Positions 1 through 8,379 are shown, counted from the stretch's first letter. The stretch is 33,144 nucleotides of DNA from Nitrososphaerota archaeon (GCA_027886905.1 JAPCJO010000017.1:1-33144); one strand, 5' to 3'. The notes: generated from the letters alone by a model not told the origin. Numbers and translations are program-made.

Positions 1-1855
1 CCTTGCCCGAGTCGGCCATCTCCGCCTTGTTGCCCGCCCTGTGGAGCAGGTCGATCGCGTAGCGCGCGTCGCCGTAGATGCTGGCCAACTCCGCGGCCAT
101 CTGGAGCGACGCGTCATCGACGCACCCCTCGCGGAACGCGAGCTGGCTCCTGGCGAGGAGTATGTCGTAGAGCTGCTCGGCGGAGTATGGCTCGAGCGAT
201 ATCGCGTTGCGCTGGAGCGAGCTGAGGGTGCTCAGGTCGACCATCTTCACGTAGTCCAGCGTCTTTGAGATTAGGAGGGAGGAGAAGGCCTGGGTGTCCG
301 GCGATATCTCCCTGATCCTGGTTATCGTGTAGAGCGAGGAGGGGTCGGACTCGACCAGGGCGTCGACCTCGTCGAAGGCCACGAGCATGTGCACCCTGTC
401 CCTCCTCAGCTCCTCGAAGAGGGCCTGCAGCAGCTCCTCGAAGCTGAGCCCCCTCGACGGGTAGACGTGCCCGAGGCTCCGGAGCGCCTTGTTGAATATC
501 GCCACCAGCGACCTGTCGATCCTGCAGTTCACGTGGAGGAACTTGACGCGGTTGCCGTAGGTCGCGGCCTTCTTCTCCAGCGCCAGGCCCAGCTTCTTCG
601 CCAGCATCGTCTTGCCGGAATTGTGTGTTACCGTGAAATCATCCAAGAGATATCGCTGGTCAGCATCAACTCTGAAACCGAAGTACTCTTCCTCCCCAAG
701 AGGTTTCAGCGTGAAGGCTGTCCTAAGGACGCTTTTCTTCTGTCTTCGTGGTGGCGACTGTTTTCTAGCAACTTTAGTAGGAATCTTGGACACATCGCCT
801 GAGATTCCGACGCGCCAATACAAACCTCCATGACCAAATTGGTCGTATGAGTATTTCTCACGGAGAAAAGCGTAGAACCCAAGGCTTCTAGCTACAAACG
901 CTACATCTTCAGCAAGCTGTTTTGATTCCGACACGTAATCGTAGCATCCGTTATCCAAGTTACCGTCTGTATCCAATATCCCAGCTAGAACTTCTAGGCG
1001 CGTGCTTCTTGATCCGAATTTATACTGAGGTGGAATGAATTTCGATTCGCCTGTTTTCTTGTAGAGCTCTAAAGCTATGAGCTCTCTAGCCAGCCCATTT
1101 CGCAGCGTTTGTCCGCCCGTCCGTCCTGGTGTGAGATAATATTGTTGGGCTTGACCTGCCGGATACTGGTGTACTTTCAACAAGTACTTTTCAGATTGGC
1201 CGTTTACGACAGCCACGATTTCTGGGTCGGCTGAAGTGACGCTGTGAAGGCCATTTGCACTGCTTCCGTCCCCAAGATACACGCCGAGGAAGTAGGGGTC
1301 AATGGGCCCCGTCGGGATCTGCGGGAAGTCGACCCCAGTCCTCAGCAACTTGTAAAGTCCCTTGTGGCCAATACGCCATTTTGCGGCCTTTAGCAACTCG
1401 CTTACTCGGATATCTTTGATCATCCCTTCGGTATCTTCGGATGGTTTCCGCGGATGTTTCTTCAAGCGCGTCTGTATGATTGTCAGGATGTGATCTTCTG
1501 AGACTACAAACGATTTCCCTTTTGTTGGTCGGACTTCGACCATCTTTCCAAAGCCGTGTACCGTCTCGAGCACTCTTCTTGGTGCGCTATCGGGACCCAT
1601 CAACAAGTCTCCTTCGGATACATCCTCCACACCTTTGAGCGACCCGTCGAACATCAAAACGAGTTGCCCCCTCCTATGGCAGCCTACGGGCCCGTAGAGC
1701 AGCACGTTCTGGCTGACGCTCTGGGGGCGCTCTGCCACGCCCTGGAAGTAGGCCTCCAGCTCCCTCATCTGGACCCCCCTGTGCGGGGTCGTGGCCGGGA
1801 GGTACTCAGGGACGAGCACGCTCTCGTTCTTGAAGAGAGAGTGATGGAAGCTCAT
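1..1855 (-). CDS. cdc6: Orc1/Cdc6 replication initiator interrupted by an intein (3' end off window)
   Basis: AAA+ origin-recognition ATPase that marks origins and loads MCM. The ATG at 1855 gives an N-terminus typical of archaeal Cdc6 (FKNESVLVPEYLP), then QNVLLYGPVG, the first half of Walker A. The second half (SGKTMLA) appears only after a 354-codon in-frame intein (620-1681). The C-extein continues with Walker B LVAFDEVDAL and a sensor-1-like stretch (LSTLSSLQRN). The frame is open from 1855 to the window edge: 618 residues, of which about 264 are extein. The winged-helix end lies outside. I translated every codon of the intein by eye and found no stop. The protein cannot bind ATP until splicing rejoins GPVG to SGKT. 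A TATA box about 30 bases upstream suggests a leaderless transcript. Identity is very secure from the motifs. Confidence 0.95.
   Translation of the reverse strand, partial: MSFHHSLFKNESVLVPEYLPATTPHRGVQMRELEAYFQGVAERPQSVSQNVLLYGPVGCHRRGQLVLMFDGSLKGVEDVSEGDLLMGPDSAPRRVLETVHGFGKMVEVRPTKGKSFVVSEDHILTIIQTRLKKHPRKPSEDTEGMIKDIRVSELLKAAKWRIGHKGLYKLLRTGVDFPQIPTGPIDPYFLGVYLGDGSSANGLHSVTSADPEIVAVVNGQSEKYLLKVHQYPAGQAQQYYLTPGRTGGQTLRNGLARELIALELYKKTGESKFIPPQYKFGSRSTRLEVLAGILDTDGNLDNGCYDYVSESKQLAEDVAFVARSLGFYAFLREKYSYDQFGHGGLYWRVGISGDVSKIPTKVARKQSPPRRQKKSVLRTAFTLKPLGEEEYFGFRVDADQRYLLDDFTVTHNSGKTMLAKKLGLALEKKAATYGNRVKFLHVNCRIDRSLVAIFNKALRSLGHVYPSRGLSFEELLQALFEELRRDRVHMLVAFDEVDALVESDPSSLYTITRIREISPDTQAFSSLLISKTLDYVKMVDLSTLSSLQRNAISLEPYSAEQLYDILLARSQLAFREGCVDDASLQMAAELASIYGDARYAIDLLHRAGNKAEMADSGK
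620..1681 (-). other. Intein with LAGLIDADG homing endonuclease in the Orc1 P-loop
   Basis: Protein-splicing element of 354 residues, host residues 59-412. It begins with Cys (CHRRGQLVLMFDGSLKG, block A), has a block-B-like SEDHIL with the conserved His, two dodecapeptide motifs (YFLGVYLGDGS at host residues 188-198 and LEVLAGILDTDG at 287-298, each with the catalytic Asp), and ends FGFRVDADQRYLLDDFTVTHN followed by Ser as the +1 nucleophile. These are all features of a class 1 intein with an intact DOD endonuclease. Codon use is more A/T-rich than the flanking exteins (AGA, TTG, TTA, AAA are frequent), which supports horizontal acquisition. Splicing and endonuclease activity are inferred from the intact motifs. 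Confidence 0.95.
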
Positions 1856-1881
1856 CGCAGAAGAAAATTTCCGGCGCTCTT

Positions 1882-1890
1882 CGTATATAA
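1882..1890 (-). promoter_or_regulatory. TATA box of orc1/cdc6
   Basis: On the minus strand the element reads GTTATATAC, 27-35 bases before the ATG at 1855. That spacing fits archaeal TBP-directed initiation at or next to the start codon, so a leaderless mRNA is likely. Confidence 0.6.
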
Positions 1891-1976
1891 CCGTGATTAG
1901 GAGAGTTGAGTGAAAGTATTCGGCTTTCCCTAAGCGTTCTTAAGCAAACGAAGGCCCGGCGTCTCAAGGCCCGTTG

Positions 1977-2540
1977 ATGTTCCCCTCCCCGATGCAATAC
2001 GGGCAGCGGTACTCGATGCTCGTGACGTACTCCCTGATGGCCGCGAACGTCGTCGTCTACGTCGCGCTCCAGGTGGGGGGCGACCCCCTGTACTCGGCGC
2101 TCTCGCAGACCGGCTCCTCGTTCTTCGGCGGGGCGTACTGGCAGGTCTTCACGGCGATGTTCGTCCACTTCGACATCTACCACATCGGCTTCAACATGAT
2201 AGCGCTCTACTACTTCGGGAGGCTGAACGAGATCTCCTACTCGAGGGGCGAGTACCTGGCGATATACTTCGGAACGGGGCTCCTCGGGAACGCAGTCTCG
2301 CTCTTCCTCCTCCCGCCCTACGTCCTGACGGGAGGGGCCTCCGGGGCGATCTTCGGGCTGATAGGGTCTTACGCCGCGAGGAACCGCAACCTCGCCAACA
2401 TCGCGCTCGCGTTGGTATATGCCGTCTTCATCCTGATCGCGAGCGCAGGGCCGGGCGTCAACGACTACGCCCACGTCTTCGGCGTGGCCGGCGGGTTCGC
2501 ACTTGGCCTCCTCTTCACGCGCCTGCGCCCGCCAGAGTGA
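1977..2540 (+). CDS. Rhomboid family intramembrane serine protease
   Basis: Membrane protease of 187 residues cleaving within transmembrane helices. From the ATG at 1977: the L1/TM2 HxxxxHxxxN pattern (His64, His69, Asn73), the catalytic GASG serine (Ser122) in TM4 and the catalytic His166 (YAHVFGVAGG) in the last helix. About six hydrophobic segments fill the protein, so this is the minimal six-helix rhomboid core with no extra domain. An in-frame TTG lies one codon upstream at 1974; the ATG is preferred. The intergenic region shared with orc1 has a weak A/T element (GTTCTTAA, about 1937-1944). The dehydrogenase gene follows 29 bases later on the same strand. Substrate unknown. Confidence 0.9.
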   Translation: MFPSPMQYGQRYSMLVTYSLMAANVVVYVALQVGGDPLYSALSQTGSSFFGGAYWQVFTAMFVHFDIYHIGFNMIALYYFGRLNEISYSRGEYLAIYFGTGLLGNAVSLFLLPPYVLTGGASGAIFGLIGSYAARNRNLANIALALVYAVFILIASAGPGVNDYAHVFGVAGGFALGLLFTRLRPPE

Positions 2541-2569
2541 TGCTCGTATAAGGGAGGATCAGTGCGGGG

Positions 2570-3607
2570 ATGGCCGTGAAGGCGGTCAGATTCCACCAGC
2601 ACGGAGGCCCGGAGGTCCTCCAGTACGAGGACGCGCCGGACCCCGTCCCGAGGACCCCCGAGGAGACGCTGGTCAGGGTCAAGGCCTGCGCCCTGAACCA
2701 CCTCGACATCTGGGGGCGGATAGGGCCGCCGTACTCCAAGCCCCCTCTCCCGCACATCCCGGGGTGCGACATCGCGGGGGTGGTCGAGGAGGTCCCTCCG
2801 CACGAGAAGGAGCTGCGGAAGGGGATGGAGGTGATAGTGAGTCCGGGGGTCGGGTGCGGCAGGTGCGAGAGGTGCCTGAGCGGGGCGGACAACCAGTGCC
2901 GGCGCTACTCCGTGATCGGGAACGAGGCGGACGGGGGGTACGCGGAGCTCGTGGTCGTTCCGACCAGGAACGTCCTCCCCAAGCCCGCCAGGATGGACTT
3001 CGTCCAGGCGGCGTCGGTCCCTCTGGTCTTCCTTACGGCATACCACATGCTGGTCACCAAGGCCAAGGTCCAGCCTGGCGAGACGGTGCTGGTCCTGGGG
3101 GCGGGCTCCGGCGTGGGAATCGCGGCCATCCAGGTGGCGAAGGCCTTCGGCGCCAATGTCATGGCGACCGCCGGGAGCGCGTCCAAGCTCGCCAAGGCGG
3201 TCGAGCTCGGCGCCGACCACACGGTCAACCACAAGACCGCGAAGGTCTCCGAGGAGGCGAGGAAGTACACCGAGGGGAGGGGCGTGGACGTGGTCGTGGA
3301 GCACCCCGGCAAGGCGACGTGGGAGGAGAGCCTGAGGTCGGTCGCGAAGGGCGGCAGGGTAGTCACCTGCGGTGCGACCACCGGATACGAGGCGGTCACC
3401 GACCTCAGGTACGTCTTCAGCAGGGAGATCACGGTGTTCGGGAGCTACATGGGAGGGAGCGGGGAGCTGCTCAGGGTGCTGGAGCTCTTCAAGCAGAGGA
3501 GGCTGAGGCCCGTCGTGGACGTCGCGATGCCCCTGAGCAGGGCGAGGGACGCGCAGGTCCGGATGGAGAAGAGCGAGCACTTTGGGAAGATAGTCCTCAC
3601 GGTCTAG
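2570..3607 (+). CDS. Zinc-type MDR-superfamily alcohol dehydrogenase / quinone oxidoreductase
   Basis: NAD(P)-dependent oxidoreductase of 345 residues. An N-terminal GroES-like domain carries a structural-zinc loop (Cys96, Cys99, Cys102, Cys110 in CGRCERCLSGADNQC). A Rossmann domain follows with the glycine motif LGAGSGVG at 176-183. Cys40 in KACALNHLD may be a catalytic-zinc ligand; the usual GHE is replaced by GCD (residues 65-67), so catalytic zinc occupancy is uncertain. The substrate cannot be read from sequence. A GGGAGG ribosome-binding site at 2552-2557 is well placed for the ATG at 2570 and fits co-transcription with the rhomboid gene. The last 4 bases overlap the convergent OsmC gene. 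Confidence 0.9.
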   Translation: MAVKAVRFHQHGGPEVLQYEDAPDPVPRTPEETLVRVKACALNHLDIWGRIGPPYSKPPLPHIPGCDIAGVVEEVPPHEKELRKGMEVIVSPGVGCGRCERCLSGADNQCRRYSVIGNEADGGYAELVVVPTRNVLPKPARMDFVQAASVPLVFLTAYHMLVTKAKVQPGETVLVLGAGSGVGIAAIQVAKAFGANVMATAGSASKLAKAVELGADHTVNHKTAKVSEEARKYTEGRGVDVVVEHPGKATWEESLRSVAKGGRVVTCGATTGYEAVTDLRYVFSREITVFGSYMGGSGELLRVLELFKQRRLRPVVDVAMPLSRARDAQVRMEKSEHFGKIVLTV

Positions 3608-4059
3608 GCGCGGGCTATCTCGTAGGAGAAGGATATCTTGGCCTTCTCGTTGATGGTCGCTGCCACGCTGCAGAACTTCGTGACGCTGTCGGTCACCGCC
3701 TCCTTCACGTACTTCTCCTCCAGCGAGGTCCCGGCGACGAGGTATCTCAGGTGAATCTCCGTGAAGGGCTTGGGATGCCCGTATTTTGGGCGCTTTCCGG
3801 ACACCTCGATCCTGAGCGAACCCACCTTCTGCTTCCGCTTCTGAAGGATTGCCGCGACGTCCATCCCCGTGCAGGCGCCGAGCGAGCTGAGCAGCCCGTT
3901 CATCGGGCCTATCCCCTTCGGGTGAGGCTTCGGCCTTGTAGGTGTCGGCAGCGCCGAGTCGAAGGCGACGGAGTGACCGGCTTCGTCAACGCCGAGGAAG
4001 AGGTCGTCCTCGACCCACTTGACTTCGACCTTCTGGACGGTGGAGTCCTCCTCGCTCAC
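3604..4059 (-). CDS. OsmC/Ohr family protein
   Basis: Probable thiol-dependent peroxide-handling protein of 151 residues. Both conserved cysteines are present: Cys63 in SSLGACTGMDVAA, at the start of the long central helix, and Cys130 in VTKFCSVAAT. This layout matches OsmC/YhfA-type proteins. The N-terminal part should supply the beta strands and the C-terminus (KISFSYEI) the final strand. The start ATG overlaps the stop of the upstream gene (4056-4604) by 4 bases, so the two are probably co-translated. The physiological substrate (organic hydroperoxide or another electrophile) is not evident. Confidence 0.9.
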   Translation of the reverse strand: MSEEDSTVQKVEVKWVEDDLFLGVDEAGHSVAFDSALPTPTRPKPHPKGIGPMNGLLSSLGACTGMDVAAILQKRKQKVGSLRIEVSGKRPKYGHPKPFTEIHLRYLVAGTSLEEKYVKEAVTDSVTKFCSVAATINEKAKISFSYEIARA

Positions 4060-4604
4060 TCTACCTTGACCTCGACGGGCTTGGACTTGCCCGAGGTCTT
4101 GCCCTTCTCGATGTACACCCTCCGCCCCCAGGCGACGTTGACGCTCGCCGCCAGCCTGTGGGCACCCCTGCCGAGGGACTTGGCTGGGATATCGAACCTC
4201 TTGGTGACGTCGAGGAACTTCGACCTTGCGTCCTCCACGCTGGCCGGGATGATCGGGGCGCCCCCGTCCTCGTGCACCACTGCAGCCCAGATCCTGTAGG
4301 GGAGGTCGGGGTCCCTGCTCCAGTAGAACCTCGCCCTCCTGACCTCCCTTCCGGAGGTTGCGAGCCTCTTCCCCGAGGAGACCGTGGTGTCCATCATGAG
4401 CCTCACCAGCTTGTCATTGTCCTCCCAGGCGATCGTCCAGACGTTGGGGGTGAAGGACTCCCGCAGCCCTCCCACGACGCGGAAGCCGACCGTGAGCCCG
4501 ACGTCCTCGTCGAGCGACACGACCCCCTTGTCCAGTATCATGCTTACGTCCGCGAGGGCTGTCTTCGGCCAGGAGTACTCGCCCCGTCTATCCATGAGCG
4601 ACAT
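4056..4604 (-). CDS. Conserved-looking protein of unknown function, upstream partner of OsmC
   Basis: 182 residues; no family recognised. The protein is soluble, with alternating hydrophobic segments (GLTVGFRVVGGLRE, VWTIAWEDNDKLVRLMMDTT, YRIWAAVVHEDGG, HRLAASVNVAWGRRVYIE) suggesting a mostly beta fold, and a Lys-rich tail (KGKTSGKSKPVEVKVE). No signal peptide or Cys motif. The ATG at 4604 follows a TATA-like TTTTTATAAC at 4631-4640 by about 28 bases. The stop overlaps the OsmC ATG by 4 bases, so a shared redox or stress role is possible, but that rests on position only. Confidence 0.75.
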   Translation of the reverse strand: MSLMDRRGEYSWPKTALADVSMILDKGVVSLDEDVGLTVGFRVVGGLRESFTPNVWTIAWEDNDKLVRLMMDTTVSSGKRLATSGREVRRARFYWSRDPDLPYRIWAAVVHEDGGAPIIPASVEDARSKFLDVTKRFDIPAKSLGRGAHRLAASVNVAWGRRVYIEKGKTSGKSKPVEVKVE

Positions 4605-4630
4605 GTAGGAGTGGGTCCCTTTCGCCCCGC

Positions 4631-4664
4631 GTTATAAAAATGAAGGTCACCAAACGCCTATAAG
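4631..4664. promoter_or_regulatory. Divergent promoter pair (unknown/OsmC operon and VIT1 gene)
   Basis: Two back-to-back TATA-like boxes: TTTTTATAAC read on the minus strand (4631-4640), 27-37 bases before the ATG at 4604, and CTATAAG read on the plus strand (4658-4664), 32-38 bases before the ATG at 4696. Confidence 0.55.
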
Positions 4665-4695
4665 GTCTGAGGGCTCGCAGGCGGCGTTTTCCTGG

Positions 4696-5484
4696 ATGGA
4701 AGAAGAGCGCGACCCCGCCGCGGGAGCCCCTCGCTCCGCTCCGCCCGGCGACGTGGGCTCCTCGCAGGAGTCGAAGACTATCGCGCACGACGCGTACGTG
4801 GAGCGGCACCCGCACATCTCGGGGAGGGGCCTGATCTCGGCCTCCGCGCTGGGGTTGGCCGACGGGCTGGTGACCAACCTCGCGTTCCTCACGGGGTTCA
4901 GCGGCGCGGTCTCTAGCGACTCGCTCATTCGGTTCGCCGGGCTGGCCGCGATGCTCGCGGGCACAGTCTCGATGTTCTTCGGAGGGATCCTGAGCGCGCG
5001 GTCCGAGCACGACCTCTTCAAGGCCGACTCGGACAGAGAGGCCTACGAGATGGAGTACGAGACAGAGGAAGAGAAGTCAGAAATGAAGTGGATCTACATG
5101 GACAAGGGCCTGACGGAGCAAGAGGCGGACATGGTCGTGGCCAAGCTGCTGTCGGACAAGGGGAAGTTCCTCGAGGACATGCTCACCAACGAGCTGCACG
5201 TCCATAGGGACAACCTGCAGAACCCCTACAAGCTGGGAGCGGTGATAGGGCTCTCGTTCCTGGTCGGCTCGTTCGTCCCCCTCGCACCCTACCTCGCGTT
5301 CGCCAGGTCCTCCGCGGTCGTAGCCTCGGTCGCGGTTTCCCTGACCTTCCTCTTCGCGGCGGGGGAATGGAAGGGACGGATCGTGAAGCGCAAGCCCCTG
5401 AGGAGCGGTCTGGAGACGCTCGTGATAGGGGCGGTCGCGGCCGGGGTCTTGTTCGTCATCGGCAGCCTATTTGCCTTCGTCTGA
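4696..5484 (+). CDS. VIT1/CCC1 family membrane transporter (Fe2+/Mn2+)
   Basis: Integral membrane protein of 262 residues in the vacuolar iron transporter family, which moves ferrous iron or manganese out of the cytoplasm. The family signature is clear: ALGLADGLVTNLAFLTGF in TM1, a second helix (AAMLAGTVSMFFGGILSAR), then the acidic cytoplasmic segment between TM2 and TM3 (EMEYETEEEKSEMKW, LTEQEADMVVAKLL) that carries metal-binding Glu/Met residues in known homologues. Three further helices fill 175-262. The first about 40 residues are Pro/Ser/Glu-rich and probably disordered. Substrate by family only; no metal-responsive operator was identified. Confidence 0.88.
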   Translation: MEEERDPAAGAPRSAPPGDVGSSQESKTIAHDAYVERHPHISGRGLISASALGLADGLVTNLAFLTGFSGAVSSDSLIRFAGLAAMLAGTVSMFFGGILSARSEHDLFKADSDREAYEMEYETEEEKSEMKWIYMDKGLTEQEADMVVAKLLSDKGKFLEDMLTNELHVHRDNLQNPYKLGAVIGLSFLVGSFVPLAPYLAFARSSAVVASVAVSLTFLFAAGEWKGRIVKRKPLRSGLETLVIGAVAAGVLFVIGSLFAFV

Positions 5485-5490
5485 GCGCGG

Positions 5491-6621
5491 CTAGGCAACG
5501 CAGACCGACTCGATCATCCTGCTGTAGATGGAGAGGGCCTTCGTCGCCTCTGCGAGGTCGACGAACTCGTCGACGATGTGCGCCTGCCTCAGGCTTCCGG
5601 GGCCGAGGACCAAGGAAGGGATGCCGTGCTCCGCGTAGAGCGCCGCCTCGGTGCCGTAGGGGGCCACCTCGGACTCGAGCCCGCTGAGCGACTCGGCGAG
5701 CCTCACTGCCGGGTGGCTCCGGGGGAGCTTCAGCGCCGGGCTGTCGTACATGAGCTCGACCCGGGCGTCCAGGGAGGGGTCCTTCCTCTTGAGGGCGGCT
5801 ATGGTGGAGTTCAGGCCCTTCTCGACGAAGGCTGTCCCGTGCTTTGGCACCCACCGCGAGTCCACTATCAGCTCGCACGAGTCGGGTATCACGTTGCTCT
5901 TGGTCCCTCCCCTGACCACCGTCGATGTCGCGATGGTGCTCCCGAGGTCTCTGTCAGGGGCCTTGCTCAGGCCGCGGCTCCAGGCGGAGACCGCCTCGAC
6001 TATCGTCGCGCACTTCTCGATGGCGTTCACCCCCAGCTCCGGCTTGCTCGCGTGGCCGCTCCTCCCCCTCACGGTTATCCGGAAGTCGGCCAGGCCCTTG
6101 TGGGCGCGGACGGGCCGAAGGCTGGTCGGCTCACCCATCACCCCTAGCCTCGCCGCCCCCTCCGGGATGAGCTCGCGCGCGTAGAGCGCCTTTAGGCCCT
6201 CGAACCCCACCTCCTCGCCTGAGGTGGCGACGAAAAGCAGGCCGCGGCGCATCTTTCTCTTCGAGGTCGCCTCGATGGCCTTGAGGATGGCGGCGAGCCC
6301 CGTCTTCATGTCCGCGGCGCCTCTCCCGTAGAGCCTCCCGCCCTTCTCCACCCCCTCGAACGGAGGGACGGACCAGGCGGACTGGTCTCCCGCGGGCACG
6401 ACGTCGATGTGCCCGCCGAGCAGGAGGCCCGGCTCGCGGGGGCCGAACCTCGCCACGAGGTTGGCGCGTCCCGCCTCGAACCTGTCGAGACGGAGCTCCG
6501 CCCCTTGGATGTGCAAGTCCGCGAGGTGGTCGTGGATGTGCCGGGCGCAACCCTCCTCGTTCCCGGGCGGTATCTCGGTCCTGAACCGGATGAGGGACTT
6601 GGCCAGCTCGACTAGGTCCAA
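5491..6621 (-). CDS. M20 family metallo-deacylase (ArgE/DapE/ACY1-like)
   Basis: Cytosolic zinc amidohydrolase of 376 residues. All M20 landmarks are present: HIDVVPAG (His71, Asp73), GRGAADMKTG (bridging Asp104), ATSGEEVG (general-base Glu136 and metal Glu137), GEPT (Glu164), the dimerisation-domain SGHAS motif and the final metal His348 in LRQAHIVDEF. The members differ in substrate (acetylornithine, succinyl-diaminopimelate, acyl amino acids); no arginine or lysine genes are adjacent, so specificity is open. The start is TTG at 6621, preceded by a purine-rich GGAAGGGGAA; no in-frame ATG gives a better N-terminus. It ends 6 bases from the convergent VIT1 gene. Confidence 0.9.
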   Translation of the reverse strand: MDLVELAKSLIRFRTEIPPGNEEGCARHIHDHLADLHIQGAELRLDRFEAGRANLVARFGPREPGLLLGGHIDVVPAGDQSAWSVPPFEGVEKGGRLYGRGAADMKTGLAAILKAIEATSKRKMRRGLLFVATSGEEVGFEGLKALYARELIPEGAARLGVMGEPTSLRPVRAHKGLADFRITVRGRSGHASKPELGVNAIEKCATIVEAVSAWSRGLSKAPDRDLGSTIATSTVVRGGTKSNVIPDSCELIVDSRWVPKHGTAFVEKGLNSTIAALKRKDPSLDARVELMYDSPALKLPRSHPAVRLAESLSGLESEVAPYGTEAALYAEHGIPSLVLGPGSLRQAHIVDEFVDLAEATKALSIYSRMIESVCVA

Positions 6622-6717
6622 CTCGCCATTCCCCTTCCGCCGACGTTGTTATTGCTTTCCCGGGCGGTGGGCGGACCAAGGTTAAAGCGTTTACGAGGGC
6701 GCACCGGTCATAGCCCG

Positions 6718-7527
6718 ATGGCCCGCCCTAGCCCCGTGGTCTCGATGTCGGACGTCAGCCTAGTGCTCGAGGGGAAGAGGGTGCTGAGCCACGTCGACTG
6801 GGAGGTGATGCCCGGCGAGAACTGGGTCGTGATAGGCCCGAACGGCTCCGGGAAGACGAGCCTCCTGAGCATCATCAACGGGTACAGGTGGCCGTCGAGC
6901 GGGTCGGTCTCCGTCCTCGGGAGGAAGTTCGGGAGCGCCGACCTCCGCGAGATCAGGACAGAGACGGGCCTTGTCAGCTCCTACCTGGACTGGATGATCG
7001 GAGGCGACGAAAAGGTGGTCGACCTGGTCGTGAGCGGGAAGTTCGGCTCGACCCGGGTGTGGAGCAAGGTCGGGGCGACCGACGTCTCCAGGGCAAAGTC
7101 GCTCCTCGCGGCGATGGGGTGCGCCGCGCAGGTTGGAAAGACGCTCTCGGAGCTCTCGCAGGGGGAGAGGCAGAAGGTCGCCATCGCGAGGGCGATGATG
7201 GCGAGGCCGCGGCTCCTCATCCTCGACGAGCCCTGCGAAGGGCTCGATATCGCCTCGAGGGAGAGCTTCCTCGACGGCCTGGAGCCTCTCCTCTCGAGGA
7301 GTGGCGGTCCGTCCTTCATAGAGGTGACGCACCGGACGGAGGACGTCCCGCCGGGGTTCACCCACGCCCTCCTTCTCAGGGAGGGGCGCGTCGTCAGCTC
7401 GGGGGAGATCCGGGCGACGCTCACGAGCAGGAAGCTCACCCGCTGCCTCGGCACGGAGGTCGAGCTCAAGCGCTGGAAGGGCAGGTACTACATGATAGCC
7501 GCGAAGGACGGCCGAGCGCGGCACTGA
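6718..7527 (+). CDS. ABC transporter-type ATP-binding protein (orphan ATPase)
   Basis: 269 residues from the ATG at 6718. Walker A GPNGSGKT (40-47), Q-loop region near GLVSSYLDW, ABC signature LSQGE (146-150), Walker B LLILDEP (166-172) and switch His (EVTHRTEDV). A longer in-frame start at 6646 would add an unrelated N-terminus, and the TATA-like GTTAAAGC at 6681-6688 lies inside that extension, so 6718 is favoured. No permease or binding-protein gene is adjacent. The sequence resembles soluble ModF/PhnK-like ATPases, and the role could be in transport with a distant permease or something non-transport. Confidence 0.88.
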   Translation: MARPSPVVSMSDVSLVLEGKRVLSHVDWEVMPGENWVVIGPNGSGKTSLLSIINGYRWPSSGSVSVLGRKFGSADLREIRTETGLVSSYLDWMIGGDEKVVDLVVSGKFGSTRVWSKVGATDVSRAKSLLAAMGCAAQVGKTLSELSQGERQKVAIARAMMARPRLLILDEPCEGLDIASRESFLDGLEPLLSRSGGPSFIEVTHRTEDVPPGFTHALLLREGRVVSSGEIRATLTSRKLTRCLGTEVELKRWKGRYYMIAAKDGRARH

Positions 7528-7537
7528 GAATCGATGC

Positions 7538-7545
7538 TCTTTTAT
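7538..7545 (+). promoter_or_regulatory. TATA box of the PAC2 gene
   Basis: CTTTTATC lies 32-39 bases before the ATG at 7577, 10 bases after the ABC gene stop. It marks a separate transcription unit. Confidence 0.5.
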
Positions 7546-7576
7546 CGGGCGCGGCGCTCAAACTTCCGTAGTCGCG

Positions 7577-8326
7577 ATGTGGGAGAGGCTAGAGGTCGAG
7601 TGGAAGCCCGCCGTCGAGGACTCGGTCTTGCTCGTCGCGCTCTCTACGATGGCGCCCCAGTACGAGCCTCTCTACTCGCACGCGAGGGAGCTCTCAAGGT
7701 TCCTGCTCCGGAAGCTGGAGTTCAAGAGGTTCGCGACCCTGTACTCCTCTTCGCTCCCCGCCGACGTGGCTATCGGTGACGACGGGCTCGCGAAGCTCCG
7801 CTCCGACAGCTTCTATTCGTGGTCAGGGAAGCGACGGATAATCATGCTGGCCGGGGACGGCTCCCCCTTCGACGACCAGCAGGAGTTCGCCCACAGCGTC
7901 CTCTCCTACGCCCGCCAGCTGGGGGCCAAGGAGGTCGTCTCCGTGGGCGCGAGGTGGTCCGAGTCGCCGGTGGCTCCCGGGGCACCGCTCAAGCCAGTCG
8001 GGTTCGCCGCCGACGCGGCGGCCGTGGAGGAGCTCGTAGGGCTCGGCGTGACCATCACGAAGGGCGAGCCTGGCCCGTTCTTCCCCAATCTCGTGGTCGG
8101 GATGGCGGCGGACTACGGCATGAGGGGTTACAAGGTCGGGGTCGACCATGGGGAGCCCCGCCCGCACCCGCGCTCGCTGATCCAGATACTGGGCGTCCTC
8201 TCGAAGATGCTCGGGTTCGACGTCGACCTGAGAGAGCTGGTGGCTCGGGCCAAGGAGATGGAGAGGGAGGGGCCGGAAGAAGGGCTCCCGGAGGTCCGTC
8301 GCGAGCGCGGCGGGATATACGGCTAG
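7577..8326 (+). CDS. PAC2 family protein (proteasome assembly chaperone-like)
   Basis: 249 residues. Family features: an N-terminal strand segment (SVLLVALSTMAP), the IIMLAGDGSPFDDQQEFAHSV block, the GAKEVVSVGAR block, and a G-x-PxFxPNLVVGMAADYG-like region followed by VDHGEPRPHPRS and a helical C-terminus (LIQILGVLSKMLGFDVDL). Archaeal PAC2 homologues bind proteasome alpha subunits or act as ATP-independent assembly chaperones; many members are uncharacterised. No proteasome gene is visible here. The last about 30 residues are charged and probably flexible. Confidence 0.82.
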   Translation: MWERLEVEWKPAVEDSVLLVALSTMAPQYEPLYSHARELSRFLLRKLEFKRFATLYSSSLPADVAIGDDGLAKLRSDSFYSWSGKRRIIMLAGDGSPFDDQQEFAHSVLSYARQLGAKEVVSVGARWSESPVAPGAPLKPVGFAADAAAVEELVGLGVTITKGEPGPFFPNLVVGMAADYGMRGYKVGVDHGEPRPHPRSLIQILGVLSKMLGFDVDLRELVARAKEMEREGPEEGLPEVRRERGGIYG

Positions 8327-8347
8327 AACTCCGTGAGGCCCCAACGT

Positions 8348-8356
8348 CTAAATAAC
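8348..8356 (+). promoter_or_regulatory. TATA box of the MIP18-like gene
   Basis: CTAAATAAC ends 24 bases before the ATG at 8380, the spacing expected for a leaderless archaeal transcript. Confidence 0.6.
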
Positions 8357-8379
8357 TCCGAAAACGCTTCGACTCTGAA

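Noticed and set aside
2503-4299. A 598-codon open frame on the plus strand.
   Set aside because: It is a Gly/Arg-rich shadow of the rhomboid, dehydrogenase and OsmC genes, an effect of high third-position GC; the real genes have clear family motifs in other frames.
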